Assembly: GCA_018969565.1 (NCBI GenBank)
Contig: JAGWYC010000049.1
Location: 1-10,448, forward strand
Source of the DNA: Bacteroidota bacterium
Lineage (GTDB): Bacteria > Bacteroidota > Bacteroidia > NS11-12g > UBA955
Reading direction: 5' to 3'
DNA length: 10,448 bases
How positions within the stretch are numbered: the stretch's first letter is position 1; every line of letters begins with the position of its first letter. The notes beneath the pieces were generated by a model. That model was given only the letters and a program-made list of their open reading frames with translations, was not told the origin of the DNA and made no database searches. Made by a program: the position numbers and the translations under genes. Shown piece by piece: positions 6,660 through 10,448 of this stretch.

Positions 6660-7424
6660 ATGACGGAACGGGTTCCGGAACACTTATTCAATGAATCGCA
6701 TTACCTGGGCCGCCCGGCGGATGCCGATGACCTGATCATCCGTCGCAGGGTTGAACTTGCGCGTGCCTGGGAAGGATTTTGCAACCCTCAGGAAAATCTG
6801 CTGGAAATTGGCTGCGGTAACGGCGCGTCTTTGATGCTCCTGCACCGGGATTTCCATGCTTGCCTGGGGGTGGAACTCTTCCCCGAACATGAACAGGTTT
6901 TTCAACAGTTAAAAGCCCGATACAAAGCGGAGCATTGTAACTTTCAACAGCATAACATAGAAGAAACTCCGGTTGAAGGGGTCTTCTCCAGACTCATCAG
7001 TTTTGAAGTGATTGAACACTTGCGCAGCGAAGACGCCGTTGCCAACTACTTCAAATCTCTGCAACCCGGCGGCATGGCTGTGTTCAGTGTGCCAAATAAA
7101 TGGTGGATCTTTGAAACCCATGGCGCCCGACTTCCACTTTTGCCCTGGAACCGCGTACCTTTCTTTTCCTGGCTGCCCCGCCCTCTGCATGAACGCTGGG
7201 CCAATGCGCGGATTTACACACGCAAACGCATTGTCAACCTGCTGGAAAAACATGGATTTCATGTACAATCCACTGCGTACGTAACAGCCCCGCTGGATGT
7301 ACTCAAAGATGGTGCACTCAAGCGCTTCCTGCAACGCTACATGTTCAAGGGAAATACCACACGAATTCCCTTCCTGAGCACCAGCATACTGGTAACGGCA
7401 CTCAGGCCTTCTTCGTCTGAATAA
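6660..7424 (+). CDS. Class I SAM-dependent methyltransferase
   Basis: A 254-residue methyltransferase with a Rossmann-fold core. The SAM-binding motif I LLEIGCGNG is at 47-55, the acidic end of strand 2 is GVELFPEH (70-77), the motif II/post region SFEVIEHL is at 114-121, and the motif III-like LQPGGMAVFSVPNKWW is at 134-149. This is the Methyltransf_11/23 pattern found in small-molecule and sugar O-methyltransferases. The N-terminal NESHYLGRPADADDL (11-25) and the basic, aromatic C-terminal half (from PLLPWNRVPFF on) may shape an acceptor site that I cannot identify. No membrane segment is present. It is divergent from gltA with 142 bp between them. Its 3' end overlaps the 3' end of the opposing winged-helix gene by 23 bp. 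With two glycosyltransferases nearby it may decorate a glycan or lipid, but that is inference from context only. Confidence 0.92.
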   Translation: MTERVPEHLFNESHYLGRPADADDLIIRRRVELARAWEGFCNPQENLLEIGCGNGASLMLLHRDFHACLGVELFPEHEQVFQQLKARYKAEHCNFQQHNIEETPVEGVFSRLISFEVIEHLRSEDAVANYFKSLQPGGMAVFSVPNKWWIFETHGARLPLLPWNRVPFFSWLPRPLHERWANARIYTRKRIVNLLEKHGFHVQSTAYVTAPLDVLKDGALKRFLQRYMFKGNTTRIPFLSTSILVTALRPSSSE

Positions 7425-7662
7425 AATCGTACCCTCTGCGGCTCAGCCGATAGCGGTAGAGGCGTAAATCATCCACATCATAAAAAACTGCCGCACCCTC
7501 TTCTGCGGGCACAGCCGAAACAAGTCGGTGGTGCAGCAGCTGCCGGAGAATGTCTCCCAGGATATTCTCAGGAATACGCGTTTCCTCCAGCAATTCCTCG
7601 AAGCGTTCGGGAAAAATCAATCGCGACAATACCTGCCGCTCCAGTACATCCGGCTCGTACAT
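7402..7662 (-). CDS. Small winged-helix-like hypothetical protein
   Basis: An 86-residue soluble protein that I do not recognise as a named family. Its order of elements suggests a winged helix-turn-helix. Helix LERQVLSRLIF is at 7-17, helix FEELLEETRI at 21-30, a possible recognition helix PENILGDILRQLLHHRLV at 31-48, and then a beta wing (AVFYDVDD, 58-65) ending YRYRLSRRGYDFIQ (69-82), like the 'Y.LT.KG' ending of many wHTH domains. It may bind DNA or be a protein-interaction module. It lies 43 nt downstream of the membrane glycosyltransferase gene on the same strand, so it may be the last gene of that operon. A TACCTTTG element 4 nt before its ATG may also give it its own, nearly leaderless transcript. 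Its stop lies inside the opposing methyltransferase gene (23-bp overlap). Confidence 0.72.
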   Translation of the reverse strand: MYEPDVLERQVLSRLIFPERFEELLEETRIPENILGDILRQLLHHRLVSAVPAEEGAAVFYDVDDLRLYRYRLSRRGYDFIQTKKA

Positions 7663-7666
7663 GCTT

Positions 7667-7674
7667 CAAAGGTA
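7667..7674 (-). promoter_or_regulatory. Candidate -7 element TACCTTTG directly before the winged-helix gene
   Basis: On the minus strand TACCTTTG matches TAnnTTTG exactly and is separated from the ATG by only AAGC. A start site at the usual distance would fall at or next to the ATG, giving a leaderless mRNA. No TTG is found about 20 nt upstream, so the -33 box is missing or poor. Placement could be by chance. Confidence 0.35.
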
Positions 7675-7705
7675 CATACAAAGCATGCTGCAGCTGGGTT
7701 CGACT

Positions 7706-8842
7706 TTATCGGTATTGCCGCTCTTTCCAGCCAAAGCGCAGACGAAACAGCCGGGCCAGGGCAATCAATACCGGATAAGCAGCCTGAAATCCCTGGAAAG
7801 AGCATAGCTCCGGGAAACGAGTCCTGATGCTGAAAAATGGGGTAATGCTGCGGAAATAATACCACTCCCCACAAAGCTTCAATGTCCAAGCCGTGAAAAT
7901 GGCGGCCAACAGTGGGTCTTCTACAAAAAATAATAATGGCAAAACACTTAAGAGCAGCGCATACCATAGCACCAATAAACTGCGGAACAGGCGCACCGCA
8001 ATCCCCTGCATACTGCCCTTAGATGCCCAGCGCAGTCGCTGCTTAAAAAATACACTCACATTCGGCGCAGCAGCAGTATATACAATTGCCTCGGGTAGTT
8101 TGCAAAAACCTACCGAGCCGGGATAGGCCTTATCCACTGCCCGCATGAACAGTTCATCGTCACCGCCGGGCAGATGGCTATGGGCCTCGTAACCGCCCAA
8201 TTCCTGCCATACACTGCGGTAGAACAGCAAGGAGGCTCCATTGCACATAGTGGGTTTTCCCAGGTGCATGCTCACGGCTCCAAAGGCTACCAGTCCGGCG
8301 TGTTCCAACGACTGAAAACGGCGAAGGAAGCTGCTCCCCTGTTCCAGACAAACAGGACCGCTGAGCATCTTGCGCTCCTCCTGTATGAAGGTAGCAACCA
8401 TGAGTTGCAGCCAATCCTCACCGCCATGACAGTCGGCGTCGGTAAGCAGACAAAGCTCCGCATTGCTGCTGTTGATGGCTGCACTCAATGCCGCTTTCTT
8501 TCCCTGCTTAGCGGGTTCCGGCTGTATCAGAAGTAAGGGGAATTCAGGATGCTTCTGCTGAAACGCGCGAACTATCTGCACCGAACCGTCGCCGCTGTGG
8601 TCGTCGGCCAGGATAAATTCCACCTTATAGCCTTGTGTATTCAGTTGATACCACCATTGCAGCAGGGCAGGCAAATGAGCCTCTTCATTGCGAAAAGCGG
8701 CAATAACCGCAATGTTCAGGCCCGGGTAATTCTGTGTTTTTACTGCGGAAGGTTTCCAGCGCAACCAGATGCGGCCTGCCACACAAAAAAGACCGAAATA
8801 GCCCAGGGCAGGCAAAATCAAAAACCAGAGCAGCAGGTTCAT
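7706..8842 (-). CDS. Membrane-anchored family 2 glycosyltransferase
   Basis: A 378-residue inner-membrane glycosyltransferase. An N-terminal membrane anchor (3-24) precedes a cytoplasmic GT-A domain. That domain carries NIAVIAAFRNEE (43-54), LADDHSGDGS (78-87), the DxD metal site TDADC (134-138), the acceptor or base region PGGDDELF (225-232) and QRLRW (268-272). The last is the QxxRW motif of processive or membrane GT2 enzymes. Further hydrophobic segments follow at about 287-308, 310-327 and 351-368. This layout resembles GT2 enzymes that act on lipid or carotenoid acceptors or on polyprenyl-linked glycans; the substrate is unknown. Its ATG overlaps the stop of the upstream flippase-like gene in ATGA (8839-8842), which indicates translational coupling. 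The winged-helix gene follows after 43 nt. Confidence 0.93.
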   Translation of the reverse strand: MNLLLWFLILPALGYFGLFCVAGRIWLRWKPSAVKTQNYPGLNIAVIAAFRNEEAHLPALLQWWYQLNTQGYKVEFILADDHSGDGSVQIVRAFQQKHPEFPLLLIQPEPAKQGKKAALSAAINSSNAELCLLTDADCHGGEDWLQLMVATFIQEERKMLSGPVCLEQGSSFLRRFQSLEHAGLVAFGAVSMHLGKPTMCNGASLLFYRSVWQELGGYEAHSHLPGGDDELFMRAVDKAYPGSVGFCKLPEAIVYTAAAPNVSVFFKQRLRWASKGSMQGIAVRLFRSLLVLWYALLLSVLPLLFFVEDPLLAAIFTAWTLKLCGEWYYFRSITPFFSIRTRFPELCSFQGFQAAYPVLIALARLFRLRFGWKERQYR

Positions 8843-9744
8843 CGCAAACGCTGCTGCAATATGGCAAAAAGTCCTGCAAGTGCAGGCAGCAGCACATTGA
8901 ACAGATAAATGCAGAGCGCGGCTGCGGTAAGTGCCAGATCATTACCTGCGGGAATGACCATCAGGGGCACTGCTACACGCACGCCTACATCCACTACAGC
9001 AACAGAAGGGAAAAAACTCTGAATGAAGAAGATCAGGGCCACGCTCATCCATGCCAAAGCCGGATCGGCCACCACGCCAAAATGCAGCAGAAGAAATGCG
9101 TAGGTACAGCTAAACACCAAATAACGCAGGGCAGAGATACCACAAACAAGCAGCATATCGCCCCAGCGAAGCACCCTTACCCGTTCCAACGCCTGTTGCA
9201 GGGCGTTCGAGGCCCTGGAAGGCATCTTGCCGCTGCGGTGCAGCCACAGTGTAATAATCAGGAAGAGCAGCAGAAAAGCAGGGGCCAATGTTTTTGCTGC
9301 AGGGGGAAGCAAATCGGGGAGCATCAACCCTGCCGCCAAACCACAGAGGATGGTCACCAGCATTTGGGTCATGCTGCCAAATACCGATAGCGCGGCAGCC
9401 GCAATGCGCTGCTCAGGCTGCACCCACATCAAACGACCAATGTACTCACCAATGCGAAACGGGATGATATTACTCACCGCTGCTCCGGCAAGGGTTCCGC
9501 GTAAGGCTTCCGCAGTAGAACATTCCTGCAAATGCCGCAAAAGGCTGCGCCATTTCAGCGCTTCGAGCAGCCAATTGAGTGCCGACGCCAACAACAAAAC
9601 GGGCCAAATCCAGGCACTTTGCTTTGATACCATACCCAGCAACTGCACAGGGTCCGGAAATCCCTTAAGCTCGCGCAGCATCAGCCACACGAAACACCCC
9701 ACAAAAATCAGGCGGATTATTTGCCAGAGGCGCTTCCGGTTCAT
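8839..9744 (-). CDS. Flippase-like membrane protein, LPG_synthase_TM (UPF0104) family
   Basis: A 301-residue integral membrane protein with about seven to eight hydrophobic segments (roughly 7-25, 44-62, 83-95, 116-141, 152-168, 197-220, 232-247, 270-296). Family marks are ALNWLLEALKWRSLL (55-69) and the conserved loop SNIIPFRIGEYIGRL (91-105), like the 'P.R.GE..R' motif of AglD/MprF-type transmembrane domains. There is no fused lysyltransferase domain, so it is not a complete MprF. Such stand-alone domains are suspected to move lipids or lipid-linked sugars across the membrane, but no activity is proven for this one. The C-terminal SVAVVDVGVRVAVP lacks the glycine-rich form seen in many relatives. 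It starts in an ATGA overlap with the upstream adenylyltransferase stop (9741-9744), has AAGG (9751-9754) before it, and ends in an ATGA overlap with the glycosyltransferase start. Confidence 0.88.
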   Translation of the reverse strand: MNRKRLWQIIRLIFVGCFVWLMLRELKGFPDPVQLLGMVSKQSAWIWPVLLLASALNWLLEALKWRSLLRHLQECSTAEALRGTLAGAAVSNIIPFRIGEYIGRLMWVQPEQRIAAAALSVFGSMTQMLVTILCGLAAGLMLPDLLPPAAKTLAPAFLLLFLIITLWLHRSGKMPSRASNALQQALERVRVLRWGDMLLVCGISALRYLVFSCTYAFLLLHFGVVADPALAWMSVALIFFIQSFFPSVAVVDVGVRVAVPLMVIPAGNDLALTAAALCIYLFNVLLPALAGLFAILQQRLR

Positions 9745-10244
9745 GTGTCGCCTTGGTGGGCCTTCAGGATTTTCTTTTCTAAAGAAGTAGTAGAATAGCC
9801 GGGTACAAAAGGAATCGTCAGGATTTGACCGCCACGGGCCATAATCACGTCGTAACCCACTATGTCTTCAGGACGGTAATCTGCTCCTTTTACCAGCACA
9901 TCAGGACCGATTTCGCGAATCAGTTCCAGCGGCGTAGGCTCATCAAACAGTATCACCGCGCCTACGGATGCCAGCGCGGCCAAGACCTGAGCACGGGCTT
10001 GTTCATCCTGAATGGGTCTTGACGGAGACTTGTCCAGACCGCGCACGCTTTGGTCTGTATTCAGGCCAACCACCAGTACATCGCCCAACAGGGAGGCTTC
10101 TTCCAGATAACGCACATGACCGGGATGCAGCAGGTCGAAGCAGCCATTGGTGAATACAATACGTTTCCCAGCACTATGCAGGCGAGCGCCCAACGCAGCA
10201 GCCTCTTCACGAAGAATAATCTTATCTGATATGCGCTGCATCAT
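9741..10244 (-). CDS. rfaE2: D-glycero-beta-D-manno-heptose 1-phosphate adenylyltransferase (RfaE2, HldE C-terminal type)
   Basis: A 167-residue cytoplasmic nucleotidyltransferase matching the C-terminal adenylyltransferase half of HldE, here as a separate protein. It carries FTNGCFDLLHPGHVRYL (31-47) with the catalytic HPGH (40-43), GLNTDQSVRGL (60-70), PIQDEQARAQVLAAL (77-91), the ribose or base site VKGADY (118-123) and the C-terminal GYSTTSLEKKI (149-159). The family reaction is heptose 1-phosphate + ATP to ADP-heptose + PPi. The kinase half (HldE N-terminus) is not in the window, so the true sugar substrate is not settled by sequence. Two ATG codons are adjacent (10244, 10241), with AAGGA (10250-10254) upstream. 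The start overlaps the end of the upstream membrane-protein gene by 23 bp, and the stop overlaps the next gene in ATGA, so it belongs to one tightly coupled operon. Confidence 0.93.
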   Translation of the reverse strand: MMQRISDKIILREEAAALGARLHSAGKRIVFTNGCFDLLHPGHVRYLEEASLLGDVLVVGLNTDQSVRGLDKSPSRPIQDEQARAQVLAALASVGAVILFDEPTPLELIREIGPDVLVKGADYRPEDIVGYDVIMARGGQILTIPFVPGYSTTSLEKKILKAHQGDT

Positions 10245-10448
10245 CAGTTTCCTTATTCAGTTTTTGCATGGAAATCCAGAACCATAGGTATGCTATACCC
10301 CCGGCAATCAGGATAAGGATATTGTTGAAGGCCAGATTCAGCAGGGCATAATTGGCCGCATCCTGCTCCGCAATGCCATATACCTGCGCGATGCCATGCG
10401 CGATGGGAAAAACAATACCCAAACCGGCAGGTGCAGGTATGCTGATTC
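10222..10448 (-). CDS. C-terminal part of a second flippase-like LPG_synthase_TM (UPF0104) protein (5' partial)
   Basis: The frame is open from the right edge (10446) to the TAA at 10222, and the 5' part lies outside the window. About 74 residues are visible. The first strand-turn ISIPAPAGLGIVFP is followed by hydrophobic helices (IAHGIAQVYGI and ALLNLAFNNILILIAGGIAYLW) and the charged tail KLNKETDDAAH. This matches the end of LPG_synthase_TM proteins, where a P.P.G.G motif precedes two C-terminal helices. In Bacteroidota, as I recall, such genes often follow panC-panD. A TTG at 10422 is not a credible start. It overlaps rfaE2 by 23 bp. It seems related to, but clearly diverged from, the flippase-like protein encoded two genes downstream. 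Confidence 0.8.
   Translation of the reverse strand, partial: ISIPAPAGLGIVFPIAHGIAQVYGIAEQDAANYALLNLAFNNILILIAGGIAYLWFWISMQKLNKETDDAAHIR
10250..10254 (-). promoter_or_regulatory. Ribosome binding site of rfaE2 (AAGGA)
   Basis: AAGGA on the minus strand lies 5 nt before the first of two adjacent ATG codons (10244) and 8 nt before the second (10241). It lies inside the upstream coding region and supports translation of rfaE2 from this overlap. Confidence 0.5.

Noticed and set aside
8734..9390. A 218-codon open frame on the plus strand opposite the glycosyltransferase and flippase-like genes
   Set aside because: Its residues are rich in Gln, His, Lys and Cys as expected for the reverse of membrane-protein codons, and the opposite strand has clear family motifs and overlapping starts.
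1..10448. CRISPR arrays, tRNA or rRNA genes, insertion sequences, prophage or defence genes
   Set aside because: I saw no regularly spaced direct repeats, cloverleaf-like stretches, transposase motifs or terminal inverted repeats. All stretches over about 145 bp are covered by coding frames with family support or operon context.

Overview
The window comes from a Bacteroidota bacterium with roughly balanced base composition. The evidence is a giant secreted protein with a type IX secretion (T9SS) C-terminal sorting domain, promoter-like octamers of the Bacteroidota form TAnnTTTG (with TTG about 20 nt upstream in the best cases), weak or absent Shine-Dalgarno sequences at most starts, and sucD standing apart from sucC. 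I cannot assign a genus. Gene density is very high. No gap exceeds about 145 bp, and I see no tRNA, rRNA, CRISPR array, insertion sequence or phage gene.

Layout. (1) 1-2189, plus strand: 3' part of a secreted, propeller-bearing T9SS cargo protein. (2) 2212-3839, minus strand: thiamine pyrophosphokinase and, upstream of it, sucD (succinyl-CoA ligase alpha), separated by a rho-independent terminator. (3) 3928-5180, plus strand: a two-gene unit, a YbjN-like small protein and a family 2 glycosyltransferase. The glycosyltransferase appears to start at a CTG that overlaps the upstream stop codon. (4) 5228-6517, minus strand: gltA (citrate synthase), separated from the glycosyltransferase by a bidirectional terminator. 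(5) 6660-7424, plus strand: a class I SAM methyltransferase, divergent from gltA. (6) 7402-10448, minus strand: a compact envelope operon read from the right edge. It holds the C-terminal part of a flippase-like (LPG_synthase_TM/UPF0104) membrane protein, a stand-alone RfaE2-type adenylyltransferase, a second flippase-like membrane protein, a membrane-anchored family 2 glycosyltransferase, and a small winged-helix-like protein. The first four of these overlap one another by 4-23 bp.

How they fit together. Two TCA-cycle genes (sucD, gltA) share a similar promoter layout and flank a small glycosyltransferase unit. The right-hand operon looks like a glycolipid or surface-glycan module: nucleotide-activated sugar formation (RfaE2), lipid-linked transport candidates (two UPF0104 proteins) and sugar transfer (GT2). 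Most of the window is ordinary core metabolism and envelope biosynthesis. I found no convincing undescribed defence or mobile system. The points most worth checking are the CTG start, the near-leaderless promoter candidates, and the role of RfaE2 between two flippase-like proteins.
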